Origin: Closterium sp. NIES-65
Lineage: Eukaryota; Streptophyta; Zygnematophyceae; Desmidiales; Closteriaceae
Direction: 5' to 3'
Assembly: GCA_948144175.1 (NCBI GenBank)
Contig: CANXME010002014.1
Coordinates: 551,188 to 615,187, forward strand
Length of the DNA: 64,000 nt
A model generated the notes under the pieces. That model saw only the letters and a list, made by a program, of their open reading frames with translations. It was not told where the DNA came from and did no database searches. Below are positions 1 through 8,924 of the stretch, piece after piece; the stretch's first letter is position 1, and every line of letters begins with the position of its first letter. A program made the translations under genes and the position numbers.

Positions 1-496
1 CTGGCACCTGCGCATGAATAAGATTAAAATTGATGATTACGTATCAATGAGAATTGTCGGGAATGCCCCCTTTTTTTTGTGCCTCCTATTCGTTATCAAG
101 TTTGCCCATTGCAGTTTATGTATTTATTTGTTTAGGTATACGCTTTTATTTCAGTGTCAGCTGGTCTGTGGCGCGTTCTGCCGCGCTTTTCTCTGCACCA
201 CTTTCCGTCGGGTCGAGACGGAATCCGTCGACGGAGGCGGATTTACTCGACGGACAGGGGGGTTGGTGCAGGCGGGGTTGGTGCAGACCGGGAGGAGCAC
301 GTCGGGTCAACGCCAGCTCGAGCGAGGACCACCTCGCGTCACTCCGAGCTGGCGTGGCTCGTTTCGGGCGGGCGGGTGGGCTGGCTCCCGCCCCTCGCGT
401 GCTTCGCTAGGGGACGGCGGGAAAAAGGAAATCCCTCCGAGGAAAACCCGCAGGGGCGAAAGGGGGTCCTCGGAGGGATTCGGGCGACGTCTTCCC
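1..496. repeat. 496-bp direct repeat, left copy (cut by window start)
   Basis: This stretch recurs at 8925-9420 with a constant offset of 8,924 bases and only scattered substitutions, for example in the T-run near base 70. Similarity stops abruptly after the CTTCCC at 496/9420. It contains a 13-bp perfect inverted repeat (AATCCCTCCGAGG and its complement, about 430-480) around a loop of about 25 bases. No coding sequence is convincing. It could be a long LTR of an older element into which A inserted, or one arm of a duplication. The left limit is unknown because the window begins inside it. Confidence 0.85.
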
Positions 497-1326
497 AATT
501 ATATACACACGGGTGACGTCACCACATGCCGCCCCGCCCGCCCTGGCACAGATGGGATGCGAGGCAAAACGAAAAACCCGCGGAATCCCTCCGGGCCCCC
601 GGAAATTCCCGGCTGACCAGGCAAAAAAAAACCCGCAGAAACCCGCGGGTTCAATGTCGTATTCTTATGCCAATATATATGTCGGCCGTACTGTTGCAAT
701 TTCGGGGACATTTGTCGAACTGTGCTCGACGGACATTGGCCAATCGCCGTCGAGCACCGTGCACCCCCGACAACACTGGTTACACCCCGTGGCAAGTCGC
801 CAGGGAATCGCCTACACAGTGTTTCGTAACTCAAATATCAGCCAAGTTAAGGCCCTAAAAATAATATACGATTCTCGACGAAAGGGGTATTTCCGTCGAA
901 AATGTGCAAAAATTTTGTTCTCGACGGAAGGGGTATTTCCGTCGAAAATGTATCAATTCTCGAAGGAAGGGCGTTAATACTTCAGTTCTGCAATTTCCTG
1001 TCTTCGACAGAGCCTTGGTTGGCATTAAAAGGGTGTATCGCCTTCGACAACATTTCGAATTCACGGCAAATATTTTTTCTTCGACGAAAACTCAAATGTG
1101 ATGTTCGACAAGAGGTGCTCCCGGGATGTTCGACAGTACTTAGGGATTCCGCTAAACGTTTCGACAAAGCACATTGAAAATCTTTGCCCCTACACTTTCA
1201 CATTTTTGTCGAAACAGTACTGCATTACTTTCTGTCGAACAGGGAAACTCATTCGATAAGGTTCCGATTTCACAGGCGAAATTTCCGAGACGCTGTTCGA
1301 TGAAATTGATTATCGACAGCAGAAAC
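497..1326. other. Non-coding stretch left of element A
   Basis: No credible gene is visible; the short open frames on both strands look random. The segment is rich in TCGACGG/CCGTCGA motifs like those in the adjacent 496-bp repeat, so it probably belongs to the same older element. It ends where the 5' LTR of element A begins. Confidence 0.5.
869..975. repeat. Tandem hairpin cluster
   Basis: A unit of about 49 bases is repeated two to three times. Each full unit holds the inverted repeat TCGACGGAA / TTCCGTCGA around a loop of about seven bases (GGGGTAT). The clearest copies are near 873-898 and 922-947, with a degenerate third near 953-975. Function unknown. Confidence 0.6.
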
Positions 1327-1456
1327 TGTCAGATTTATATGACATAGTTTCTGTAGGCTATAGTGGGGTAGCACATATGGGGTACATGGTTTCTAGGGTT
1401 GTATTTGTACACAATCTTTCCTTAGTCATTCTCATTCCTGTTTTCTTTTCTCCACA
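1327..1456 (+). repeat. 5' LTR of element A
   Basis: It begins TGTCAGATTT and ends CTCCACA, giving TG...CA termini. It matches 8558-8687 except for one base near 1352. The core shared with the other copia families here (TAGTGGGGTAG...GGGGTACA...AGGGTT) is present. Confidence 0.93.
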
Positions 1457-1495
1457 TGGTATAGAGCGGGTCCTACCTTAGGACCGGTTTTTTTT
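1457..1495 (+). promoter_or_regulatory. Primer binding site and adjacent hairpin of A
   Basis: The bases directly after the LTR read TGGTATAGAGC, one base short of TGGTATCAGAGC, the complement of the 3' end of plant initiator tRNA-Met. They are followed by GGTCCTACCTTAGGACC, an inverted repeat, and then a T-run. The same order of primer site, small hairpin and T-run occurs in element I. Confidence 0.85.
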
Positions 1496-1559
1496 AGGGC
1501 CCACCGAAGCGCGCCCCGAGGCGCGCCTTTTTTTTTTTAGCAACCCCCTCGGTTCGCCT

Positions 1560-2435
1560 TTTCCCTCGCGGCCCCGCTGTCCCTCAGACGCGGCCCCGCC
1601 ACCTCTCCTGATCGCGGCCCCGCCGCCTTTTTGACGCGGCCCCGCCGCCTCCCCTGACGCGGCCCCGCCGCCTCCCCTGACGCGGCTCCGCCGCCTCTCC
1701 TGACGCGGCCCCGCCGCCTGTCTGACGCGGCCCCGCCGCCTCCCCTGACGCGGCTCCGCCGCCTCTCCTGACGCGGCCCCGCCGCCTGTCTGACGCGGCC
1801 CCGCCGCCTCCCCTGACGCGGCCCTGCCGCCTCCCCTGACGCGGCTCCCCCGCCTCCCCTGACGCGGCACCGCCGCCTCCCCTGACGCGGCTCCGCCGCC
1901 TCCCCTGACGCGGCCCTGCCGCCTCCCCTGACGCGGCTCCGCCGCCTCTCCTGCCGGCCCGCCACTGCACCTGCCGGCCCGCCGCTGCACCCAGCGGCCT
2001 GCCGCCTCTGACGGCCTCGCCGCTGCACCTGCCGGCCTCGCTGCTGCACCTGCCGGCCCGCCACTGCACCCTACGGCCCGCCGCCTGCACCTGCCGGCCC
2101 GCCGCTGCACCTGCCGGCCCGCCACTGCACCTGCCGGCCCGCCGCTGCACCTGCCGGCCCGCCACAGCACCGGTCAACCCGCCGCTGCACCTGACGGCCC
2201 CGCCCCTGCATCTCCTGGCCGAGCCGCCTCAGCAGCCGAACCGCCCGTGAGCCGAGCCGCCCGACGCCGAGCCGCCCGGGACCCGAGCCGCCCTGCCGCC
2301 GAGCCGCCCGGGAGCCGAGCCGCCCTGCACCCGCGCCGCCCAGCCGCCGAGCAGCCCGGGAGCCGAGCCGCCCTGCGCCCAAGCCGCCCAGCAGCCGAGC
2401 CGCCCAGCACCCGAGCCGCCTTTCTGCATACCTAC
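1560..2435 (+). repeat. GC-rich minisatellite leader of A
   Basis: Three successive tandem arrays fill the 5' untranslated leader. Units of about 22 bases (GACGCGGCCCCGCCGCCTCC type) run from about 1570 to 1950, units of about 20 bases (CTGCACCTGCCGGCCCGCCG type) to about 2210, and GCCGAGCCGCCC-like units to about 2430. Open frames crossing them are composition artefacts. Confidence 0.8.
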
Positions 2436-2519
2436 ACGACCTGCCCTGCCTGGTGAGCACAGTCCCACTGACACTGCGAGCTCTTTCCCTGCTGCTTGCA
2501 CTGCGTCGCTGTCGTCGCC

Positions 2520-5500
2520 ATGGCTACCCCTAGTGTCCTAGCTTTTGACGCTGAGGGTCGCGCCATTGATTTTGAGGTCTGGTTAGACGACCTGCAGCTG
2601 TTCTTACAGTGCGACAGGGCTGACGACCTTTCTCTCTTTGATCTCACCTCTGGCGCCTCTCCTGCTCCTGCTGCTGATGCTGATCCCGCTGTCCGCTCTA
2701 AGTGGGCCACCCGCGATGCTGCTGCACGTCTTGCTGTGCGTCGCCACCTCCCTACCTCTGAGCGTGCGCACTTCAGTCAGTACAAGAGTGCTCAGACCTT
2801 GTACGAAGCTGTAGTTGCGCGCTACTCCTCCCCTGCCACTGCTGCACTGAGCCGTCTCATGCTTCCCTACCTCTTTCCTGACCTCTCTGCCTTTCCCACT
2901 GTCGCTGACCTCATTACGCACCTCCGCACTAGTGACACTCGCTACCGCGCCGCCCTTCCTGCTGAGTTCTGCGCTAAGAACCCCCCCCCCATGTACATCG
3001 CTCTCTACTACGTAGTCGCGCGCCTCCCTGACTCCCTTCGAGTCGTCAGGGACCACTTTCTCGCAGTCTGTCCCACCACCCTCACCGTCGACCTCCTCGA
3101 GAAGGCCCTCCTCGCAGCGGAGAAGAGCATCGTCGCTGTAGGTGCTTCTCGTGGTGACCCTCGCACCCCCATCTTTGAGGGGTGCTCTCCTTCCCCCTTG
3201 CTGCCCTCTGTTGCCTCTGCTGCTGCTGCCGACCTACTTGGTCTTGAGTCGGTCGGCGCGGCGTCTGCCCCTAGTGGGAGACGTCGCTCCAGCAAGGGCA
3301 AGGGGGGCAAGGGCGCGGGTGGAGCTGGAGGGGGCGGTGGCGGTGGCGGCGGTGGCGGCGGAGGGAGTGGGGGTGGAGGCGGGACTAGTGGCGGGGGTGG
3401 TGGTGGTGGTGGCAGCAGCGGCGGAGACGGTGGTGGTGGTGCCAGCGGTGGTGGTGGAGGCAGCGGCGGAGGTGGAGGCGGCGGAGGTGGAGGCGGTGGA
3501 GGCGGCAGCGGAGGAGGCAGTGGTGGTGGAGGGGGTGGATCTGGTCGGGGTGGTACCCAGCAGCGTAGCGGCGGTGGTGGTGGCCAGCGCTCGCAGCGGC
3601 AGCAGCAGCAGCGCTCTCGGGACATCCCTTCGCCTCAGCAGCTTCGTGAGTGGTACGCTGGGCGTCAGAGGGGTGGGGGTACTGGTCCCTGCACCTACGT
3701 TCTTCGTTCCGGCGACCGCGCGGGTGAGCAGTGTGGGGGTGCCCACGCCACCCAGCGCTGCTTTGGCCGCCTGACGGACGCCTGGCGTCAGCAGTTCCCT
3801 GGGGCTAGTGAGATCCCTCGCTGGGATGAGCTTCTCAGGGCTGGTGTAGCGATCTTTGATCTTGATTTTGATGCTATCCTTACTGCTATGTATGTTGTGG
3901 ATTATAGTGAGGAGAATGAGGGTTACCGCTGTTTCCAGCCCGACCCGGGCATTGGTACTGCTGCGCTAGGTGCTTGTGAGGCTGCTGCTCTAGGTGCCAG
4001 TGCGTCTGCGCTCTCAGGTACTGGTGAGACTGCGCTCTCAGGTACTGAGTCGTCCTCGTCCTCCCTCACTTTCACACTTGACTCCGGAGCTTCTCGCTCC
4101 TTCTTTCGAGACCGCACTACCCTTACGCCGCTCGGCCGGCCGGTTGCAGTCTCCCTTGCTGACCCCTCTGGGGGTCCTGTCCTGTCTCACTTCTCCACTG
4201 TCCTCCCGTGTCCGGCTGCCCCTTCGGGCACCCTGTCGGGTCTGTACCTTCCCTCGTTCTCTACGAACTTGGTGAGTGGAGCGGACCTGCAGGATGTGGG
4301 TGCTCACCAGTTCACTCCTGCGAGTCAGCGGGTGACCCACTGCACGGAGGCACGCACAGGCCGACACCTGGCCACGTTCTCGCGTCGGCCGGGGTCGAGT
4401 CTCTACACCCTGACCGTTGAGTCTCCTCCTGTCCCTGCGTCTGGTCAGGTGGCTGCGTCGGGTCAGGTACTTGCTGCTGCGTCCCGGTCAGGTCCTGAGT
4501 CTGCCCCCTGTTCTTGTCGCCTCCTGTCTCACGAGACTCTCCTGTGGCACCACCGTCTTGGCCACCCCTCCTTGCCCCGTCTTCGGAGCATGGCTTCCCG
4601 TGTCCTTGTCTCTGGTCTTCCCCAGTCTCTCCCTCCTCTCCCCTCCGGGCCAGGACCTTCCTGTGTCCCCTGTGTCGAGGGTCGCCTCCGGGCTACTCCT
4701 CACTCCTCCCACTTCCCCCCGACAGAGGCTCCCCTGCAGACGCTTCACATGGATGTGTGGGGCCCAGCCCCCGTCCGTGGGCAGGGTTACGAGCGCTACT
4801 TCCTGTTGGTGGTTGACGACTACTCGCGTTACACCACAGTCCTCCCCTTGCGCAGCAAGGGTGCGGTCACTGAGGTGCTGATCGACTGGATCCGCGAGGC
4901 TCGTCTCCAGCTCAGGAAGAGCTTCGGCTCGGACTTTCCTGTTCTGCGTCTGCACTCTGACAGAGGCGGAGAGTTCTCTTCTCGCCTTCTGCGAGACTAC
5001 TGTCGTGCACGCGGGATCCGCCAGACCTTCACGCTTCCGGACTCACCACAGCAAAATGGGATTGCTGAGCGCCGCATTGGCATGGTCACGGATGTCGCTC
5101 GTACGTCCATGATGCATGCGGCTGCCCCCCATTTTCTGTGGCCGTTTGCGGTGAGGTACGCGGCGCATCAGCTCAACCTTCACCCCCGGGTCTCTCGGCC
5201 TGCGATGTCTCCAGCCTTGCTGTGGACGGGGAAGGTTGGCGATGCGTCTGTGTTCCGTGTCTGGGGATCTCGGGCGTTTGTCCGCGACTTGTCTGCGGAC
5301 AAGCTGTCCCCTCGTGCTGCTCCCTGTGTCTTCCTTGGCTTCCCCACTGACGCCCCAGGGTGGCAGTTTTACCACCCCTCCTCTCGTCGTGTTCTGTCCT
5401 CCCAGGACGTCACGTTCGATGAGTCCGTCCCCTTCTACCGTCTCTTCCCCTACCGCACTCCTTCCCTCCCCCCTCCCCCGGACTTCCTTGTGCCGGTTCC

Positions 5501-8351
5501 CCCCCCGGTAGACCCCCTCCCCCCTCAGGTTCCTGCCCCCTCAGGTGTGTCCCAGGTAGACGCCGTTGACCCGGTCGAGGTTACTGGTGACTCTGGTGCT
5601 GTGCGCGGGGGTGCTGAGCCTGGGGGTGCTACTGCTGGGGGTGCTGGGCCTGAGGGTGCTACTGCGGAGAGTGCGGAGCCTGGGGGTGCTGAGCCGGGGG
5701 GTGCTGTGCCTGGAGGTGCTGGGTCTGGGGGTGCTGGGTCGGGAGCTGCTGAGCCTGGGGGTGCTGCGTCTGGAGCTGCTGAGCCTGGGGTTTCTCCTGC
5801 TGCTGCGTCTCGCCGGGAGCCCCTCTCTCCACAGGAGCTGCGCGAGTGGTTCGCTCGCCGCTGGAGGCGTGCTGCTGCGTCTGGAGGTGCTGCTGGAGCT
5901 GGAGCTGGAGCTTCTTCGACTGTCGAGGGTGCAGGTGCTGCCGGTCCCGGAGCTGCTGGACCTGCGGGTCCTCCTGGAGCTGGAGCTGCTGAGGGCGTTG
6001 GAGCTGAGCCTACTGCTGTTGGTCCTGCCGCTGGAGGTGTGGGTGGCGCTCGTGCTGTCGCTGAGGGTGGTGGTGCTGTCCCTGCTGAGTCTCGAGCTGC
6101 CGCGCGGCCTCGGCCGTACTTCGTTCCACTCCTGCAGCAGGTTCTTGGTCTTTCTCCTCCAGTAGAGGGTCCACCGCCTGTCCAGTCGCAGTCCCTGCTG
6201 GAGCTTTCCTCTCCACTGCCTGCTCCCTCTCCTTACACTGGTCCTACTGGAGGTCTTGCTGAGCGTCGTGAGCCTGCGTCTCGTCCCGCGTCGCCTGTTC
6301 GTGCTGCTCGCGCTAGTGGTCGCAGTTCGCGTCAGCGTCCTCCTCCTGTCCCTGGCACGCACCGGATGTCTTTGCGTCCGTCCACTGCTCCTCTGCGTGC
6401 CCCTTTGCCTTCTTCTCCTGAGTCCTCTCTTCCTGTGCTTGCCGACCCTGAGTCGGACTCTCTTCGTGCTGCCAGTCCTACTGTGACGCGTCTCCTTGCT
6501 ACTGTCGTCACTGACCCCTCGTTTGAGTCCACTGCTGCGTCTGCCCTTGTCGCTGAGCTCGTCGACTTTGCTGCTTGCTGTCGTCTCGACTACGCTGCTA
6601 GTCTTGTTGCTGAGTCTGCGTCTGTCTGTCCTCCGTCCGTCGGGGGTGAGTGTGCTCTTGGCACGGACGTCCTAGAGGACAGGCAGGAGGAGTTACAGTG
6701 TCTAGCGGCTGCTTCACCTCATCTCGCGTCTGTACTGCTTGCCCCTGAGGGAGACCCGGATGCACTAGACATCCCGACTCCGCGTTCTTACGCGGAGGCC
6801 GTAGAGGGTCCCTACTCCTCTCAGTGGCAGGCAGCTATGGATGCAGAGATGGCTTCCTGGAAGTCCACAGGCACCTACGTTGACGCGGTTCCCCCTCCTG
6901 GGGCGAACATCGTCAGTGGCATGTGGATCTTCAGGGTGAAGCGGCCGCCGGGCTCTCCACCTGTCTTCAAGGCACGGTACGTTGCTCGTGGCTTCAGTCA
7001 GCGACAGGGAGTTGACTACTTTCAGACCTTCTCTCCCACCCCGAAGATGACTACTCTTCGGGTTCTGCTGCACATAGACGCTCAGCGCGACTACGAGCTT
7101 CACTCTCTCGACTTCAGCACTACGTTCTTGCAGGGTAGCCTGCACGAGGAGATCTGGCTTCGCCGTCCACCTGGCTTCACTGGGATTTTCCCTCCTGGCA
7201 CCCAGTGGAGCCTCCGACGGCCAGTGTACGGTCTCCGCCAGGCACCGCGTGAGTGGCACGACACACTGAGGACTACGCTTGCGGCTCTTGGGTTTGCTCC
7301 TTCTACTGCTGACCCGTCGCTGTTTCTTTGCACCGACACTTCCCTGCCGCCGTTCTACATCCTCGTGTACGTCGACGACTTGGTCTTTGCCACAGCGGAC
7401 ACTGCTGGACTCGCCTACGTGAAGTCCGAGCTGCTGAAGAGACACACGTGCACAGACCTGGGTGAACTGCGCAGCTACCTTGGCTTGCAGATCACTCGGG
7501 ACAGAGCACGCCGCACCATTACCTTGACTCAGTCACACATGGTGCAGCAGGTCCTTCAGCGCTTCGGCTTCAGGTACTCCTCGCCTCAGGCCACTCCTCT
7601 GCCTACTCGCCACTCACTCTCAGCTCTGCCTTCGGATGAGTCCGTAGAGTCGAGTGGTCCGTATGCAGAGCTTGTTGGCTGCCTCATGTACCTGATGACC
7701 TGCACACGACCTGACCTTGCATACCCTCTGAGCATTCTTGCACGCTATGTTGCTCCTGGGAGACACAGACCGGAGCACATGGCTGCAGCGAAGAGGGTAT
7801 TGCGCTACCTGTGCAGTACGTCGGGCATGGGGCTAGTGCTTGGAGGGCGGAGTCCAGTGGTCCTTACCGGCCACGCGGACGCTTCTTGGGCTGACGACCA
7901 GGCTACGCAGCGGTCGTCACAGGGTTACACCTTCAGCCTTGGTTCCGGCTCTGTCTCGTGGCGGTCTACTCGCTCGTCTTCGGTTCTCGGCTCCAGTTGT
8001 GAGGCTGAGATCTACGCCGGGGCCATGGCTGCACAGGAGCTTCGCTGGCTCACCTACCTGCTGACTGACCTTGGAGAGCCGCCTCGTTCTCCTCTAGTGT
8101 TGTACGTAGACAACAAGGCTATGCTGGCCTTGTGTCGAGAGCAGCGCTTGGAGCACAGAACGAAGCACATTGCTCTCCGCTACTTCCTTGCTCGTGAGCT
8201 GCAGCAGCGTGGTCAGTTGCGACTTGCGTACGTGGCCTCTGAGGCCAACACTGCTGATGTGTTCACCAAGGCACTCGCGCCTTGTGACCATCAGCGCTTT
8301 TGCACCCAGCTGGGTCTTGTGCCTGTCTTGCCTCACTTGCTCTCCTCTTGA
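2520..8351 (+). CDS. Ty1/copia gag-pol polyprotein (1,943 aa)
   Basis: Complete retrotransposon polyprotein. I chose the ATG at 2520 because elements B and C begin gag with the matching peptide (MATPSVLAFD in C); an upstream in-frame ATG at 2496 lacks that support. Gag spans about residues 1-250, followed by a nearly pure Gly linker (about 264-360). A CCHC-like knuckle with an enlarged first loop follows (C391, C405, H409, C414). Protease has DSGA at 521-524. The GAG-pre-integrase HHRLGHP motif lies near 677. Integrase has D745, D814 and E850, with 35 residues between the last two. A Gly/Ala/Glu/Pro repeat linker (about 1027-1100) precedes the reverse transcriptase, whose YVDD aspartates are at 1619-1620. 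RNase H follows, with DASW near 1785 and YVDN near 1862. All catalytic residues checked are present, so it may be functional; it acts in cytoplasmic particles and at integration. Confidence 0.93.
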   Translation: MATPSVLAFDAEGRAIDFEVWLDDLQLFLQCDRADDLSLFDLTSGASPAPAADADPAVRSKWATRDAAARLAVRRHLPTSERAHFSQYKSAQTLYEAVVARYSSPATAALSRLMLPYLFPDLSAFPTVADLITHLRTSDTRYRAALPAEFCAKNPPPMYIALYYVVARLPDSLRVVRDHFLAVCPTTLTVDLLEKALLAAEKSIVAVGASRGDPRTPIFEGCSPSPLLPSVASAAAADLLGLESVGAASAPSGRRRSSKGKGGKGAGGAGGGGGGGGGGGGGSGGGGGTSGGGGGGGGSSGGDGGGGASGGGGGSGGGGGGGGGGGGGGSGGGSGGGGGGSGRGGTQQRSGGGGGQRSQRQQQQRSRDIPSPQQLREWYAGRQRGGGTGPCTYVLRSGDRAGEQCGGAHATQRCFGRLTDAWRQQFPGASEIPRWDELLRAGVAIFDLDFDAILTAMYVVDYSEENEGYRCFQPDPGIGTAALGACEAAALGASASALSGTGETALSGTESSSSSLTFTLDSGASRSFFRDRTTLTPLGRPVAVSLADPSGGPVLSHFSTVLPCPAAPSGTLSGLYLPSFSTNLVSGADLQDVGAHQFTPASQRVTHCTEARTGRHLATFSRRPGSSLYTLTVESPPVPASGQVAASGQVLAAASRSGPESAPCSCRLLSHETLLWHHRLGHPSLPRLRSMASRVLVSGLPQSLPPLPSGPGPSCVPCVEGRLRATPHSSHFPPTEAPLQTLHMDVWGPAPVRGQGYERYFLLVVDDYSRYTTVLPLRSKGAVTEVLIDWIREARLQLRKSFGSDFPVLRLHSDRGGEFSSRLLRDYCRARGIRQTFTLPDSPQQNGIAERRIGMVTDVARTSMMHAAAPHFLWPFAVRYAAHQLNLHPRVSRPAMSPALLWTGKVGDASVFRVWGSRAFVRDLSADKLSPRAAPCVFLGFPTDAPGWQFYHPSSRRVLSSQDVTFDESVPFYRLFPYRTPSLPPPPDFLVPVPPPVDPLPPQVPAPSGVSQVDAVDPVEVTGDSGAVRGGAEPGGATAGGAGPEGATAESAEPGGAEPGGAVPGGAGSGGAGSGAAEPGGAASGAAEPGVSPAAASRREPLSPQELREWFARRWRRAAASGGAAGAGAGASSTVEGAGAAGPGAAGPAGPPGAGAAEGVGAEPTAVGPAAGGVGGARAVAEGGGAVPAESRAAARPRPYFVPLLQQVLGLSPPVEGPPPVQSQSLLELSSPLPAPSPYTGPTGGLAERREPASRPASPVRAARASGRSSRQRPPPVPGTHRMSLRPSTAPLRAPLPSSPESSLPVLADPESDSLRAASPTVTRLLATVVTDPSFESTAASALVAELVDFAACCRLDYAASLVAESASVCPPSVGGECALGTDVLEDRQEELQCLAAASPHLASVLLAPEGDPDALDIPTPRSYAEAVEGPYSSQWQAAMDAEMASWKSTGTYVDAVPPPGANIVSGMWIFRVKRPPGSPPVFKARYVARGFSQRQGVDYFQTFSPTPKMTTLRVLLHIDAQRDYELHSLDFSTTFLQGSLHEEIWLRRPPGFTGIFPPGTQWSLRRPVYGLRQAPREWHDTLRTTLAALGFAPSTADPSLFLCTDTSLPPFYILVYVDDLVFATADTAGLAYVKSELLKRHTCTDLGELRSYLGLQITRDRARRTITLTQSHMVQQVLQRFGFRYSSPQATPLPTRHSLSALPSDESVESSGPYAELVGCLMYLMTCTRPDLAYPLSILARYVAPGRHRPEHMAAAKRVLRYLCSTSGMGLVLGGRSPVVLTGHADASWADDQATQRSSQGYTFSLGSGSVSWRSTRSSSVLGSSCEAEIYAGAMAAQELRWLTYLLTDLGEPPRSPLVLYVDNKAMLALCREQRLEHRTKHIALRYFLARELQQRGQLRLAYVASEANTADVFTKALAPCDHQRFCTQLGLVPVLPHLLSS

Positions 8352-8454
8352 CTTCACTTGTACTGTGACATATATATATGCCTGCTCTTGTTTGTCTAGT
8401 TTTATATATATGTCTGTACTCCTGCATCTGAACTGGCCTCTGGCCCTACTCTTG

Positions 8455-8557
8455 TGCTCGGACTGTGTGGTGACTTTGTGATCCACCCTGAGCTTGCTTT
8501 GCTTTGCTTGACTGGTCTTGTGACCCCTTGTTCTCCCCCACTTTGCCTATGGGGGTG
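8455..8557 (+). promoter_or_regulatory. Conserved 3' tail and polypurine tract of A
   Basis: This block ends with the stem CCCCCA / TGGGGG (8535-8540 and 8550-8555) around the loop CTTTGCCTA, then TG and the 3' LTR. The GGGGGTG part sits where the polypurine tract for plus-strand priming is expected. The same tail, beginning near GTGATCCACCCTGAGC, occurs in I, B, D, H, J, F and K. Confidence 0.8.
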
Positions 8558-8687
8558 TGTCAGATTTATATGACATAGTTTCTTTAGGCTATAGTGGGGT
8601 AGCACATATGGGGTACATGGTTTCTAGGGTTGTATTTGTACACAATCTTTCCTTAGTCATTCTCATTCCTGTTTTCTTTTCTCCACA
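8558..8687 (+). repeat. 3' LTR of element A
   Basis: 130 bp, identical to 1327-1456 but for one base. It starts TGTCAGATTT right after the conserved tail and ends CTCCACA. Confidence 0.93.
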
Positions 8688-8924
8688 CTGCTCGGCGTGC
8701 TGTGCTCGACGAGCTGGTCTCGGCGAATGCTGTTCGACCAAGCAACGCCGAGCTGGTCGGTGAAAGTAACGCCTGAACCCTCGTCTTCGTACTCGGTTGA
8801 GTCGGTCCCTGCAGCGTGCTAGAAAAGCTGGGCCCAGTGGTACAAGAATGCATTCTCATTAAGTTCATATTCACTTGCTCTACGGCGCACGGGTAGCGAG
8901 CGAAACCATCGACATGTGTTCTAC
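8688..8924. other. Flank between A and the right 496-bp repeat
   Basis: No gene or repeat unit recognised. It carries GTTCGAC/GTCGAC-type motifs like 497-1326, consistent with both being parts of one older host element. Confidence 0.4.

Larger units (their letters stand above)
1327..8687 (+). mobile_element. Ty1/copia LTR retrotransposon A, apparently intact
   Basis: The element has two 130-bp LTRs differing by one base, a tRNA-Met-type primer binding site directly after the 5' LTR, a GC-rich repetitive leader, one uninterrupted gag-pol frame (2520-8351), and a conserved tail with a purine-rich stretch before the 3' LTR. Domain order gag-protease-integrase-RT-RNase H identifies Ty1/copia. 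The LTR similarity implies a young insertion. No 5-bp target duplication is visible: GAAAC precedes the 5' LTR and CTGCT follows the 3' LTR. An exchange between elements or a rearranged flank is therefore possible. Confidence 0.93.

Noticed and set aside
1..616. 200-codon frame at the window start and its copy at 8875-9423
   Set aside because: It lies in the 496-bp repeat, differs in its ends between copies, and shows no domain or coding bias.
1478..2460. Long Arg/Gly/Ala-rich reading frames on the minus strand
   Set aside because: They are produced by the GC-rich tandem leader, have several overlapping versions in different frames, and match no domain.
3008..3625. Minus-strand proline-rich protein opposite the gag of A
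   Set aside because: It is the complement of the glycine linker (GGN read as CCN) and lies inside a well-supported plus-strand polyprotein.
5541..6362. Minus-strand Ser/Arg-rich protein resembling an SR splicing factor
   Set aside because: It is the antisense shadow of the linker minisatellite, with similar shadows in I, B and C; there is no RNA-recognition motif.
1322..8692. Target duplication for element A
   Set aside because: GAAAC on the left and CTGCT on the right do not match; shifting the ends by one or two bases does not produce one.
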